A DNA stretch of 64,000 nt. Origin: Pseudomonas sp. R37(2017). Its GTDB lineage: Bacteria > Pseudomonadota > Gammaproteobacteria > Pseudomonadales > Pseudomonadaceae. The DNA lies in contig NZ_NEHO01000021.1 in assembly GCF_002113375.1 (NCBI RefSeq), positions 30,444-94,443 on the forward strand, written 5' to 3'. Both the position numbers and the translations under genes were made by a program. Positions 25,583 to 34,230 of the stretch are shown in pieces (position 1 is the stretch's first letter; each line of letters starts with the position of its first letter). The notes below the pieces were generated by a model. It searched no databases. It saw nothing but the letters and a program-made list of their open reading frames with translations, and was not told the origin of the DNA.

Positions 25583-26785
25583 TCAGGCAATCGGAATCAG
25601 CGGATCGGCTGCGGCCCAGGCGGCGTTGCGGTCGGCCGCTGGCGGGTAGATCCATTGGGTGTTGATCTGGGTTTTCAGCGACTTGGCCTCCTCCTTGACC
25701 AACTTGACCTGTCGATCCCAACCCTCGGTGTACACCGCGCCCCAGGCGCCCAGGTCCAGGCAGGTCACGTACTTTGGCTGGCTGTAGGGCGTCGGGTCGA
25801 CACCGAGGATCTGCGCCGCCACGTTATTGCCGGCGTGACGACCCAGGACAATGGCGTGCTGGCAGGTCATCAAGGCGTAGTTGCCGATCTCGTCGCTGGC
25901 CGCGCAGGCCACGTCGCCGGTGGCGTATATGTCTTCCTGACCGATGACTTTCAAGTGTGCGTCGACATGCAGACGGCCCAGGTGATCACGTTCGGCGGGA
26001 ATCTGCTCGGTCAGCGAGCTGGCGCGAACGCCGGTGGTCCAGACCACGGTTTTTGTATCGATGCGCGCCCCGTCGGACAGGGTGACGCCGTCGGCATCGA
26101 CCGACACGACCGAAGCCTTCAAGTGCCATTTCACGCCGGTCGCCACGCTGGCCTCGACGATCGATTGTGCAATTTCCTCACCCATCGAGCCGCCAATCTT
26201 GTCGCCGCGGTCCACGATGATCACATTGATGTCGGCACGGTCACCGAGGATGGCCCGCAAGCGGGTCGGCATTTCAGTCGCCGTTTCGATCCCGGTGAAA
26301 CCGCCGCCGGCCACCACCACCGTGTTGCGCGCCTTGCTTTCGGGCTGGCCGACCAGTGCCTTGAGGTGGTTTTCCAGGCGCACGGCCTGCTCGATCTGAT
26401 CGACGTCGAAGGCATGTTCAGCCACGCCAGGTGTGTTCGGCGATGCCAGGCGACTGCCGGTGGCCAGAACGAGTTTGTCGTAGCTGCAGACCTGTTGGGC
26501 ACCTGCGGCATCGACATAGCCCACCTGTTTTTGCCCGACGTTGATGGTCTGCGCCGCGCCCTTGATGAACTTGACCCCTACAGCATCAAACAGCTCGCCA
26601 ATCGGCGCGGCCAGTTGGTGGGCATTCGGCTCGTAGAAGCGCGGACGCACACGCAGTTCGGCCTGAGGCGCCAGCACAGTCACTTCGACATCGTCGTGGC
26701 CGTGAATGTCGAACAGACGCGTGGCACTCAATGCCGTCCACATGCCACCAAAACCTGCGCCGATCACCAGAATGTGCTGTTTCAT
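25583..26785 (-). CDS. NDH-2-type NAD(P)H:quinone oxidoreductase
   Basis: A 400-residue flavoprotein of the type II NADH dehydrogenase/pyridine nucleotide-disulfide family. It has an FAD Rossmann motif (ILVIGAGFGGMWTALSATRLF, residues 4-24), an NAD(P)H-binding GGGFTGIETATEM motif near residue 162, and the second FAD contact IYATGDVACAA. It lacks redox cysteines of the disulfide reductases. Likely electron transfer from NAD(P)H to membrane quinones or another acceptor. It is divergent from an Rrf2 regulator, which probably controls it. Confidence 0.88.
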   Translation of the reverse strand: MKQHILVIGAGFGGMWTALSATRLFDIHGHDDVEVTVLAPQAELRVRPRFYEPNAHQLAAPIGELFDAVGVKFIKGAAQTINVGQKQVGYVDAAGAQQVCSYDKLVLATGSRLASPNTPGVAEHAFDVDQIEQAVRLENHLKALVGQPESKARNTVVVAGGGFTGIETATEMPTRLRAILGDRADINVIIVDRGDKIGGSMGEEIAQSIVEASVATGVKWHLKASVVSVDADGVTLSDGARIDTKTVVWTTGVRASSLTEQIPAERDHLGRLHVDAHLKVIGQEDIYATGDVACAASDEIGNYALMTCQHAIVLGRHAGNNVAAQILGVDPTPYSQPKYVTCLDLGAWGAVYTEGWDRQVKLVKEEAKSLKTQINTQWIYPPAADRNAAWAAADPLIPIA

Positions 26786-27092
26786 TTTTAACTCCAGGGG
26801 ATAAACAAGTGTTGTGAGTCACGCTCATCGGGAGCGGACATGAGGTCAGTGCCTTGAAGATGACCGACCAGTGTCGCTCGAGCAACTACGACTGTATTGA
26901 TCCTAGTTAAATCCTGCAACCGGTTTTTTTTGATGGCCGCCACCGAACGCACCGACGCTGCGCAAGGAAAGCCTCAAGAACGCGTATGACAGCGATTTTT
27001 CAGGCCGAAAAAGAAAATCCAGGACGCGACGACTCGTTGCCCGGCTTGCTTCAGGCTGATAGGATTGGCGACTAATCAAGTCGGAGATCTGT
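26786..27092. promoter_or_regulatory. Divergent promoter region, NDH-2-like and Rrf2 genes
   Basis: 307 bp. It contains an AT-rich patch at 26888-26935 with GATCCTAGTTAAATCC (26900-26915) that could be an Rrf2-type site, a weak candidate only. No ORF or RNA gene is convincing here. Confidence 0.35.
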
Positions 27093-27653
27093 ATGTCTCT
27101 TTACAGCGCGGGTGTCGAATACGGCATCCACTGCCTGCTTTTCCTGGTGGGCAATGGCGGGGATTCGCGCGAGGCGAGCGTGCGCGACCTTGCCGAACTG
27201 CAAGGCGTACCCCTGGACTACCTGGCGAAAATCTTCACCAAACTGGCCAAAGGCAAACTGGTGGTCGCCACCGAAGGCATGCGCGGGGGCTTCAAGCTGG
27301 CCCGGCCCGCTGACGAAATCACTTTGCTGGATATCGTCAACGCCATCGACGGGCGCAAGTCGATCTTCGATTGCCGGGAGATTCGTGGCCGTTGCGCCGT
27401 GTTCGAGGGCGACCCGCCAGAATGGGCAATGGAGGGTCTGTGCGCGGTCCATGGGGCGATGATGGTTGCGCAAAAGCGCATGGAAGAAGCCCTCGCCCAA
27501 CAAACCATCCTGGACATCGCCAGGAAATTCGGGCGCAAGGCTCCACCGGAGTTCGGCGTCAAAGTGGAAAGCTGGATGAACGAGCGTCGGGAACGCAAGA
27601 GTGCCGCCTCGTCGAGCGAGCACATCATCCCGACGACCAGTCTTTCAGACTGA
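27093..27653 (+). CDS. Rrf2-family transcriptional regulator
   Basis: A 186-residue regulator of the Rrf2 family (IscR/NsrR/RsrR relatives). The winged helix includes SVRDLAELQGVPLDYLAKIF and KGKLVVATEGMRGGFKLARPADEITLLDIVNAIDG. It has three cysteines in the region where family members bind an Fe-S cluster (DCREIRGRC...GLC, residues about 94-117), so it may sense redox, iron or NO through a cluster. The C-terminus is longer than average. It is divergent from the NDH-2-like gene. GGAG lies 6 bases before the ATG. Confidence 0.9.
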   Translation: MSLYSAGVEYGIHCLLFLVGNGGDSREASVRDLAELQGVPLDYLAKIFTKLAKGKLVVATEGMRGGFKLARPADEITLLDIVNAIDGRKSIFDCREIRGRCAVFEGDPPEWAMEGLCAVHGAMMVAQKRMEEALAQQTILDIARKFGRKAPPEFGVKVESWMNERRERKSAASSSEHIIPTTSLSD

Positions 27654-27660
27654 TCCACAC

Positions 27661-27695
27661 AAAAAAACCGGATGCACGCCAGGCATCCGGTTTTT
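27661..27695. terminator. Bidirectional rho-independent terminator
   Basis: AAAAAAACCGGATGC (27661-27675), short loop, GCATCCGGTTTTT (27683-27695). A-run before and T-run after give a terminator for the Rrf2 gene on plus and for the convergent lipoprotein gene on minus. Confidence 0.85.
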
Positions 27696-27744
27696 CTCGA
27701 TTCAGGCGATAAGCGGTCGGCGACGGCCTTTCTCTTTCCCGTGC

Positions 27745-28080
27745 CTACAGGCAGTCACGCACGATCTTGCGCAGATCACCGGACTTGGCCCAAGGCGGCC
27801 CCTGATACAGCGAAATCTGGCTGCCATCCTTGTATTTCACGATATCCAGCACTTCGTCGGCCGTGATCACGCTGGGCGCGGTGATCCGGTATCCATTGGA
27901 TATGGAAACCTGGGTCGTATTCGAGACTTCCTCTTGCCAGGCAGGCAATACGCACGCCGCATACTCTTTTGGCGTCTTTGCACTGTGCTTGCTGACATTC
28001 GGCTCGCCCGGCACCATCGACGCCGGCAACGAACACCCGGCCAGCAATGCCAGCGCGACTCCCCCCATCAACATCCGCAT
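27745..28080 (-). CDS. Small lipoprotein of unknown function
   Basis: A 111-residue predicted lipoprotein, with lipobox LLAGC (Cys16) after a short hydrophobic signal. Two further cysteines (AACVLPAW and the C-terminal RDCL) may form a disulfide. The body has a YRITAPSVITADEVLDIV and SLYQGPPW pattern. No family assigned with confidence; a phage-holin-like or Rz-type role was considered and not supported. It is convergent with the Rrf2 gene. Confidence 0.65.
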   Translation of the reverse strand: MRMLMGGVALALLAGCSLPASMVPGEPNVSKHSAKTPKEYAACVLPAWQEEVSNTTQVSISNGYRITAPSVITADEVLDIVKYKDGSQISLYQGPPWAKSGDLRKIVRDCL

Positions 28081-28368
28081 GCTGCTTCCTTAAATTCGAA
28101 AAAAGAAAATGTAGCTCGCCGCTGTCCGCACATCCATCCCAATGCTTGGGCGACCGTCATTGATACCGTTTTCGCCAGTTAGTTCCTGGCCTGCGGTAAT
28201 TTGATATCACTCTGCCGCCGAAAAAACCGACACTTGAGTAGAACAGCGTAGTTTTCCGTTCACGCTCTGTTTTCCCGACCAATGGAAATCCCGCTGATTC
28301 GGACGAACACAACCTCCGGTGCAGTAATCGGGTCTAAAATTCCGGAGTGCAGTATTCAGGAGGTCATC

Positions 28369-28608
28369 ATGTGGCTTAACGAATCGGAACAGGAACTTCG
28401 GCGTGATCTGCAAGGGCTTGCGTCGGATTTGCGCTGGTCGGCCGTGGAGCTTTTGCGCATCGAGCAGCAACTGCGCCTGCTCGGGAACGAAGTCGACGCG
28501 CAAGCGATTCAAAAACTGTGTGCTTTGTTTCAGGGGGATGAAGAAAAACTGTCCGGCTATGCCGAGGAAGTGAAAGCCAAGGTCATTAGCCGCAACAAGG
28601 AAAAATAG
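28369..28608 (+). CDS. Small coiled-coil protein
   Basis: A 79-residue cytosolic protein from the ATG at 28369, supported by AGGAGG 5 bases upstream. It is almost entirely helical with heptad-like Leu spacing (ELRRDLQGLASDLRWSAVEL, IEQQLRLLGN), rich in Glu and Lys, and has no family hallmark. It lies 13 bp before osmE and is probably co-transcribed with it. Confidence 0.7.
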   Translation: MWLNESEQELRRDLQGLASDLRWSAVELLRIEQQLRLLGNEVDAQAIQKLCALFQGDEEKLSGYAEEVKAKVISRNKEK

Positions 28609-28621
28609 CGGGAGCGCTGCC

Positions 28622-28972
28622 ATGAACAGGCCTCTAGTCACGCTGGTCGTCGCACTGACCGCGTTGGCAGGTTGCAGCAACAACTCGATCTACCAGGACC
28701 AGCCCCTGGTTGCAAAAGTCAATACTGGCATGACGCAGGAGCAAGTCCGGCAAATCGGCGGCCAGCCCCTGGCGATCAGCGATCGCACCGTCGAACCCGG
28801 TACGTGCTTTGACTACAAACTGACTCATGCCGAACATCAGCAGACGTACAACGTCAGTTTCGATGGCCGCGGCATGGTCGATCACAAGAGCTTCATGACT
28901 TGCGCGGAATGGAGCCACGCACAGCAAAAGGCCCGGGAACCCTCCCGCCCCAGCGGAGGTGGTGGCTACTAG
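28622..28972 (+). CDS. osmE: OsmE-type osmotically inducible lipoprotein
   Basis: A 116-residue lipoprotein of the OsmE/SmpA fold family, anchored to the envelope. The lipobox is LAGC (Cys18). The OsmE core is clear: YQDQPLVAKVNTGMTQEQV, IGGQPLAI, the CFDYKLTHAEHQQTYNVSFD region and KSFMTCAEW. The tail is Pro/Gly-rich (PSRPSGGGGY). GGGAG precedes the ATG. In enterobacteria osmE responds to osmotic stress; the same is assumed here, not shown. Confidence 0.88.
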   Translation: MNRPLVTLVVALTALAGCSNNSIYQDQPLVAKVNTGMTQEQVRQIGGQPLAISDRTVEPGTCFDYKLTHAEHQQTYNVSFDGRGMVDHKSFMTCAEWSHAQQKAREPSRPSGGGGY

Positions 28973-28980
28973 TACCCCCC

Positions 28981-29096
28981 CTGTAGGAGCGAGCATGCTC
29001 GCGATGGACGTCAACGATAACGCGGGCTGTCTGAATGCCCGCGTTGTCCTGGCATTTTTCGCGAGCATGCCGCAAGCGGGCACCCGCTCCTACAGG
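28981..29096. repeat. REP doublet overlapping a stop codon
   Basis: Arms CTGTAGGAGCGAGCATGCTC and CGGGCACCCGCTCCTACAGG. Its right edge contains the stop (TAG on minus) of the 69-residue gene. The spacer GATGGACGTCAACGATAACG is the shared one, in the opposite orientation to 3694 and 15940. Confidence 0.87.
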
Positions 29097-29293
29097 GTTG
29101 TTTGTTGACTGCCCGCAGGTTTCGCAGCACGTGCCCTGTAGCCGGGCAGCGAAGCGGCGAATGCCAGCGCTTCTTCCCGACTGGCAAACGAGCCAAGCCG
29201 GTCACCCTGGGTACATACCCGCCAGGGACCGTTGTTCACGCTGAGTACGTCATACCCATTCATGTGCATCTTGTTCAACATCGGAACGCTCAT
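29090..29293 (-). CDS. Small DUF2188-like protein
   Basis: A 67-residue protein. The ATG at 29293 (MSVPMLNK) is preceded by GGAGG 6 bases upstream; a GTG at 29299 is an alternative. The core GYDVLSVNNGPWRVCTQGDR, then ASREEALAFAASL, resembles the short DUF2188/SPOR-like repeat, function unknown. The stop TAG lies within the REP at 28981-29096, as happens at 3696. Confidence 0.65.
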   Translation of the reverse strand: MSVPMLNKMHMNGYDVLSVNNGPWRVCTQGDRLGSFASREEALAFAASLPGYRARAAKPAGSQQTTL

Positions 29294-29402
29294 AGTCACC
29301 TCCTTTCGGGCAGTGATATCAGGTTGACTTGCTTACCTTACACCCACCCTTCTCCAAAATACCGACCAGCTGTCGCCATGGAAATTCCCGCAATCGGTTG
29401 CA

Positions 29403-30116
29403 CTAATGGTCCTGGCTCCTGGCCAACGCCGTCGCCGCCCTGTCGATCAATGCCGCCACTTCGGCGGGCATCGACGCCAGTGATGCATGACTGGCGTTCA
29501 AGGTCAGAATTTCCCGGGCATTGAGCCGCTCGGCCATCCATTGCTGGTTTTGCGGCGCGATCATCCGGTCTGCGGTCGAAACCTGGTACCACGAGGGCTT
29601 GTTCTTCCAGGCCACCGTGCCAATGGTGTCACCGAAGGTACTGGCCAGCGGCGCTTTCTGGGTGAGCCCCATGACCAGCCCTTCGGTCGCCGGCAGGTCC
29701 TGGCAGAAGCTTTCGTGATAGAGCTCGGGCTTGACCCACAGGTAACCGTCGCTGTCGGGAGCCAGGTTGGCCGCCGCCGCGGGCAGATGCCGTTGCGTGA
29801 TGCCACCGGGGCTTTCACCGGCATCCGGTGCGAAGGCGGCGATGTACACCAGGCCTACCACATTCGGCTGGTCGCCGGCTTCGGTAATCACCGCACCGCC
29901 ATAGGAATGCCCCACCAGCAGTACCGGCCCCGGTATCTGGGCGACCATCTTGCGCGTGCGCTCGGCATCTTCGGCCAGGGATGTCAGCGGCAACTCGACG
30001 GCACGAATGTGCGTGTCGCCGCGGCTGAGCAATTTGACGATGACTTTGTTCCAGTGGGCAGCGCCCCCCCAGAAACCATGGACCAGCACGATCGTGGGTT
30101 TGTCACTCATCACCAT
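29403..30116 (-). CDS. Alpha/beta hydrolase
   Basis: A 237-residue cytosolic alpha/beta-fold hydrolase. The oxyanion-hole motif is VHGFWGGAAHW (residues about 12-22), the nucleophile elbow is GHSYGG, and the probable catalytic His is near the C-terminus in LNASHASL. It resembles the EstC/methylketone-hydrolase-like esterases. It begins 39 bp after benD on the same strand, so it may be expressed with the ben operon, but no benzoate-pathway step requires it. Confidence 0.85.
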   Translation of the reverse strand: MVMSDKPTIVLVHGFWGGAAHWNKVIVKLLSRGDTHIRAVELPLTSLAEDAERTRKMVAQIPGPVLLVGHSYGGAVITEAGDQPNVVGLVYIAAFAPDAGESPGGITQRHLPAAAANLAPDSDGYLWVKPELYHESFCQDLPATEGLVMGLTQKAPLASTFGDTIGTVAWKNKPSWYQVSTADRMIAPQNQQWMAERLNAREILTLNASHASLASMPAEVAALIDRAATALARSQDH

Positions 30117-30155
30117 GACTCCGTTGATTGCCGATGGGATTGTCTGTCGCTCGCG

Positions 30156-30929
30156 TCAGCCCTGATCGCCGCCGCCCACGGGCATGACCATGCCGGTGAT
30201 ATAGGACGCTTCGTCGCTGGCCAGAAACAGAATAGCCCCCGCCTGCTCATCCAGCGTGCCGTAGCGTTTCATCAAACTGCTGTCGAGGGTCTGGTCGACG
30301 ATCTGCTGGTACCAGCGTTTTTCCTGCTCACTCTGCTCCGCCCCATTGCGGGGTATGCGTCGCGGCGGTGCTTCGGTGCCGCCCGGCGCAGTGGCGTTGA
30401 CCCGCACGCCACGACCGGCGGTCTCGAACGCCAGACAGGCGGTCAAGGCATTCACCCCACCTTTTGCCGCACCGTAGGGCACGCGGTTGAGGCTGCGGGT
30501 GGCGATGGAAGAGACGTTGACGATCGCTCCACTGCCCTGCTCCAGCATGAATGGCAGTGCGGCATGGCAACACCACAAGGTCGGGAACAGCGAACGACGA
30601 ACCTCGGCCTCGATCTGCGACGCCTCATAATGCTCGAACGGCTTGGCCCAGATCGTCCCGCCGACGTTGTTGATCAACACATCGAGGCGACCGAAGCGCT
30701 CGACGGCGGTCTGCATCACCCGGCTGCATTCTGCGTATTGCTCAAGGTCGGCGGTCAGGGCCAGTACCTGACAGGTCGAGGCCAGTTGCTGCTGGACTTC
30801 GAACACCAGGTCGGAGCGATCCACCAGGATCAGCTTCGCCCCTTCGGCGGCCATGCGCTCGGCTACCCGCCGGCCGATACCCTGGGCTGCGCCGGTGATC
30901 AGCGCGACTTTTTCGTGAAATCTGTTCAT
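30156..30929 (-). CDS. benD: Benzoate cis-diol dehydrogenase
   Basis: A 257-residue short-chain dehydrogenase that oxidises 1,2-dihydro-1,2-dihydroxybenzoate to catechol with loss of CO2. SDR hallmarks: LITGAAQGIGRRVAERM, the NNVGG motif, catalytic Ser and YGAAKGG (the YxxxK site), and the C-terminal LASDEASYITGMVMPVGGG. The start at 30929 (MNRFHEK) has GAGG 8 bases upstream. It follows benC, with a REP doublet between them, and the sequence matches BenD rather than a general SDR because of the position in benABCD. Confidence 0.93.
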   Translation of the reverse strand: MNRFHEKVALITGAAQGIGRRVAERMAAEGAKLILVDRSDLVFEVQQQLASTCQVLALTADLEQYAECSRVMQTAVERFGRLDVLINNVGGTIWAKPFEHYEASQIEAEVRRSLFPTLWCCHAALPFMLEQGSGAIVNVSSIATRSLNRVPYGAAKGGVNALTACLAFETAGRGVRVNATAPGGTEAPPRRIPRNGAEQSEQEKRWYQQIVDQTLDSSLMKRYGTLDEQAGAILFLASDEASYITGMVMPVGGGDQG

Positions 30930-30963
30930 GTGTACCTCAAATGTTCCGGATCGAAGCACGACC

Positions 30964-31055
30964 CTGTGGGAGCGAGCCTGCTCGCGAAAGCGGACTTACA
31001 GGCGACATCAATGTTGAATGTTCCGGCCCTTTCGCGAGCAGGCTCGCTCCCACAT
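30964..31055. repeat. REP doublet inside the ben operon
   Basis: Arms CTGTGGGAGCGAGCCTGCTC and GAGCAGGCTCGCTCCCACA. It lies between benC and benD in a 161-bp gap; other ben gene junctions overlap or are under 12 bp. It can form a stable hairpin in the mRNA. Confidence 0.87.
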
Positions 31056-31090
31056 TGGGTCCCTGCCCACACCGGGAGTTCGTGCGCAGC

Positions 31091-32104
31091 TCACGCCGCG
31101 CTGGCGGCGAATTTTTCGTAGTAGAAATTCGCCGGCGCGATGCCCTGTTCGCGAATGTACTGGCTGACCGCCTCGACCATCGGCGGCGGGCCGCACAGGT
31201 AGACGTCGACATCGCCATCGTTCAGATGCTTTGGCTCGATGTGCTGGGTCACGTAGCCCTTGAGCGGATGCCGGCTCTCGGGGCTGGCGACGCAGGCGCT
31301 GAAGGTGAAGTTGGGGATGCGCGCGGCAAAGGCTTCGAGTCGGTCGATTTCCACCAGGTCGAAATCGTGGGTCACTCCGTAGATCAGATGCAGCGGGTGA
31401 TCGCTGCCTTGCTCGGCGATTTTCTCCAGCATCGCGGTGAACGGCGCCAGCCCGGTGCCACCGGCCAGCAACAACAGCGGCCGACGGATGTCGCGCAGGT
31501 AGAAACTGCCCAGGGGACCTGCCAGGCTCATGCTGTCACCGGCCTTGGCCATGCCGGTGAGGAAGCTGCTCATCAAGCCGCCGGGCACGTTGCGGATCAG
31601 GAAACTGACCTCGCCGTCGCGTTGCAACGAGCTGAACGAGTACGCGCGGGTCTGCTCGCTGCCGGGAATCCCCAGGTTCACGTACTGCCCCGGCAGGAAC
31701 GCCAGTTTGCTCAAGGCCTCGCCCTTGATCGACAGCGCGATGGTGCTGTCGGACAGCTGACGCACGGCGCTGATGGTGGCGTCGTAACTGGCCTGCCGGG
31801 TACGGCAGACTTCTGATGAGGTCGGCACCCGCACCACGCAATCGCTCTGGGCGCGCATCTGGCAGGTCAGGACAAACCCCTGTGCGGCCTCTTCAGGGCT
31901 GAGGGCGTCTTCGATGTACTCCTCGCCCAGATCGTATTGGCCAGCTTCGGCAAAGCACTTGCAGGTGCCGCAGGCGCCGTCGCGGCAGTCCAGCGGGATG
32001 TTGATGCCCTGGCGGTACGCGGCGTCGGCCACGGTTTCGCCCACGTTGGCGTCGATGAACCGGGTGACGCCGTCTTCAAAATTGAACGCGATGGAATGGG
32101 TCAT
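31091..32104 (-). CDS. benC: Benzoate dioxygenase reductase
   Basis: A 337-residue electron-transfer protein that passes electrons from NADH to the BenAB oxygenase. The N-terminal plant-type ferredoxin domain carries CRDGACGTCKCF and a fourth Cys further on (FVLTCQM), binding a 2Fe-2S cluster. The C-terminal half is a ferredoxin-NADP reductase module with FLPGQYVNL, the RAYSFSS FAD motif, and LAGGTGLAPF. The start at 32104 (MTHSIAFNF) is chosen over 32131 on the basis of GAGG spacing. It is downstream of benB by 10 bp. Confidence 0.95.
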   Translation of the reverse strand: MTHSIAFNFEDGVTRFIDANVGETVADAAYRQGINIPLDCRDGACGTCKCFAEAGQYDLGEEYIEDALSPEEAAQGFVLTCQMRAQSDCVVRVPTSSEVCRTRQASYDATISAVRQLSDSTIALSIKGEALSKLAFLPGQYVNLGIPGSEQTRAYSFSSLQRDGEVSFLIRNVPGGLMSSFLTGMAKAGDSMSLAGPLGSFYLRDIRRPLLLLAGGTGLAPFTAMLEKIAEQGSDHPLHLIYGVTHDFDLVEIDRLEAFAARIPNFTFSACVASPESRHPLKGYVTQHIEPKHLNDGDVDVYLCGPPPMVEAVSQYIREQGIAPANFYYEKFAASAA

Positions 32105-32114
32105 GACGGCCGCC

Positions 32115-32603
32115 TCACAAGTGGTAAACATCGATGACCTGGCGAACGTAGTCGTTCTTCAGGATCACTTTCTTGGCCTTGATCAGGGGGTTTTCACCGC
32201 GAACGTCAAGGGTGTAGAAACTGCTGCCGAAATAGCTGTCGACGGTCTTGTAGCGAAAGCTCAGGGTGTGCCAGTTGAAACGTACCTTGCACAGTCCATC
32301 GGCCTGTTCGAGCAGCTCGATGTTGCTGATGTTGTGGGAGGTCCGGGTGTCCGGCACGCTGGCGCTGGAACGCTCGGTCTTGATGCGGAAGATGCGGTCT
32401 TCAAGGCCGGTGCGATTGCCGTACCAGATCAGCGAGATTTCCCGCTGCGGGTCTTCGGTCAACTCGTCGTTGTCGTCCCACGACGGCATCCAGAACGTGG
32501 CGTCCGGGGCGTAAAGCTCCAGCCACTCATCCCATTGCCGGTCATCGAGGTAACGCGCTTCGCGGTAGAGGAAATCGCGAACGGTATCAAAGGAAACACT
32601 CAT
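32115..32603 (-). CDS. benB: Benzoate dioxygenase small subunit
   Basis: A 162-residue beta subunit of the ring-hydroxylating dioxygenase, a cone-shaped NTF2-like fold that supports the alpha3beta3 structure. Typical blocks: VRDFLYREARYLDDRQWDEW, LYAPDATFWMPSW, and the C-terminal VILKNDYVRQVIDVYHL. It overlaps benA by 4 bp (ATGA), and benC begins 10 bp later. No catalytic iron residues are expected or seen. Confidence 0.95.
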   Translation of the reverse strand: MSVSFDTVRDFLYREARYLDDRQWDEWLELYAPDATFWMPSWDDNDELTEDPQREISLIWYGNRTGLEDRIFRIKTERSSASVPDTRTSHNISNIELLEQADGLCKVRFNWHTLSFRYKTVDSYFGSSFYTLDVRGENPLIKAKKVILKNDYVRQVIDVYHL

Positions 32604-33964
32604 TGCACGTCCTCCACGGCGATCAGTTTCGACTGCTCGGCCGCCAGGGCCTTGAGCATGGTCTGCTGCCAGTACTTGTGTTGCAGCACGAACAGGCCTT
32701 CGTCTTCGGTGCGCACGCCACTGAGCAGCGGGTGCAGGTCGATCTCTTTGGCGGCTTCGTCAGCACCTTCGATCCAGTGCTCGGCGCCCCGGGACATGTC
32801 GTTCCAGGTGGTGACACTGCCCTGGTAGCTGGTCTGGCAGGAGCGGAACTCCTCCAGGTCGTCCGGCGTGGCCATGCCACTGACGTTGAAGAAATCCTCG
32901 TACTGGCGAATGCGGCTGGAACGGGCGTGGTCGCTCTCGCCTTTAGGGGCGATGCAGTAGATGGTGATTTCCGTGCGGTTGACCGAAATCGGCCGGGCAA
33001 TACGGATCTGCGAGCTGAACTGGTCCATCAGGTACACGTTCGGGTACAGGCACAGGTTGCGCGAGTTTTCGATCATCCAGTCGGCGCGGGCCTTGCCGAA
33101 GTCCCGGGCCAGTTCATCGCGGCGCTCGTACAGCGGACGGTCCTCGGGGTTGGCCCAACGGGTCCAGAGCAGCATGTGGCCCTTGTCGAAGGAGTAGAAT
33201 CCGCCGCCCTGCTTGGCCCAGCTGCCGGCGCTCATGGTCGGGTTGGCGTCACCGGCCTCGCGCTGCTTGCGCTGGTTCTGGGTGGCCGCGTAGTTCCAGT
33301 GCACGGAGCTGACGTGGTAGCCATCGGCACCGTTTTCGGCGGTGAGTTTCCAGTTGCCTTCGTAGATATAGCTCGAAGAACCGCGCAGCACTTCCAGGCC
33401 ATCGGCGGACTGGTCGACGATCATGTCGATGATCTTCGCCGATTCGCCCAGGTGCTCGACCAGCGGCAGTACATCGGCCTTGAGGCTGCCGAAAAGGAAG
33501 CCGCGGTACGACTCGAAACGCGCCACCCGGGTCAGGTCGTGGGAGCCTTCGCAGTTGAAGCTCGCCGGGTAACCGGCGTTGGCCGGATCCTTGACCTTGA
33601 GCAGCTTGCCGGAGTTGTTGAACGTCCAGCCGTGGAACGGGCAGGTGTAGGAGCTCTTGTTGCCGGACTTGTGCCGGCACAGGGTTGCGCCGCGATGGCT
33701 GCAGGCGTTGATGAAGGCGTTGAGCACACCGTCCTTGTTGCGCGCGATGAAGATCGACTGGCGCCCCATGGTCGTTGTGTAGAAATCGTTGATGTTGGGG
33801 ATCTGGCTTTCGTGGGCCAGATAGAGCCAGTTGCCTTCGAAGATGTGTTCCATCTCCAGGTCGAACAACCGGGGGTCGGTGAACATCTCGCGCTTGCAGC
33901 GATAGAGGCCCTGCTCGGGATCGTCTTCAAGCAGGGAATGCAAATATTCGGGTCGCAGGGTCAT
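32600..33964 (-). CDS. benA: Benzoate dioxygenase large subunit
   Basis: A 454-residue catalytic alpha subunit that dihydroxylates benzoate. The Rieske domain has CSHRGATLC and CPFHGW (C-x-H ... C-x2-H), binding a 2Fe-2S cluster. The catalytic domain has NGADGYHVSSVHW, containing the bridging Asp and the mononuclear iron histidines. The ATG at 33964 (MTLRPEYL) is preceded by GGAGG; upstream ATGs lack support. First gene of benABCD, with two BenR boxes 65-100 bp upstream. Confidence 0.96.
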   Translation of the reverse strand: MTLRPEYLHSLLEDDPEQGLYRCKREMFTDPRLFDLEMEHIFEGNWLYLAHESQIPNINDFYTTTMGRQSIFIARNKDGVLNAFINACSHRGATLCRHKSGNKSSYTCPFHGWTFNNSGKLLKVKDPANAGYPASFNCEGSHDLTRVARFESYRGFLFGSLKADVLPLVEHLGESAKIIDMIVDQSADGLEVLRGSSSYIYEGNWKLTAENGADGYHVSSVHWNYAATQNQRKQREAGDANPTMSAGSWAKQGGGFYSFDKGHMLLWTRWANPEDRPLYERRDELARDFGKARADWMIENSRNLCLYPNVYLMDQFSSQIRIARPISVNRTEITIYCIAPKGESDHARSSRIRQYEDFFNVSGMATPDDLEEFRSCQTSYQGSVTTWNDMSRGAEHWIEGADEAAKEIDLHPLLSGVRTEDEGLFVLQHKYWQQTMLKALAAEQSKLIAVEDVQ

Positions 33965-34028
33965 GGCCGCCGCCTCCATTGTTATTGTTCAGGCAGGGGT
34001 CATGCTAGGACGGGGCAATGGGGCGCAA

Positions 34029-34064
34029 TATCCGCGGGGTGCAGACCTTTATCCGTTTTGTGCA
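34029..34064 (-). promoter_or_regulatory. Two BenR boxes (TGCA-N6-GGATA)
   Basis: On the minus strand TGCACAAAACGGATA (34064-34050) and TGCACCCCGCGGATA (34043-34029), separated by 6 bp. The 15-6-15 layout and TGCA-N6-GGNTA consensus match XylS/BenR sites at Pm-like promoters. The proximal box is about 65 bp before the benA start and would touch the -35 region. Confidence 0.85.
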
Positions 34065-34090
34065 GGGAGAATTCCAGAGGGCAACGCGAA

Positions 34091-34218
34091 ACCTGTGGCG
34101 AGGGGGCTTGCCCCCGTTGGGCCGCGAAGCGACCCCCGGCACTCTGTCTGGATTACTGCATCGTCCTGATTGACGGTTGCTGTGCAACCGAACGGGGGCA
34201 AGCCCCCTCGCCACAGGT
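34091..34218. repeat. Second REP family: 28-bp perfect inverted pair
   Basis: A different REP type: CCTGTGGCGAGGGGGCTTGC on the left (34092 on) and its exact reverse complement on the right to 34217, 28 bp per arm, with about 72 bp between. It lies in the gap between benA and benR. A degenerate single copy of the arm is at about 38822. Confidence 0.85.
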
Positions 34219-34230
34219 TGTGCGGTGAAC

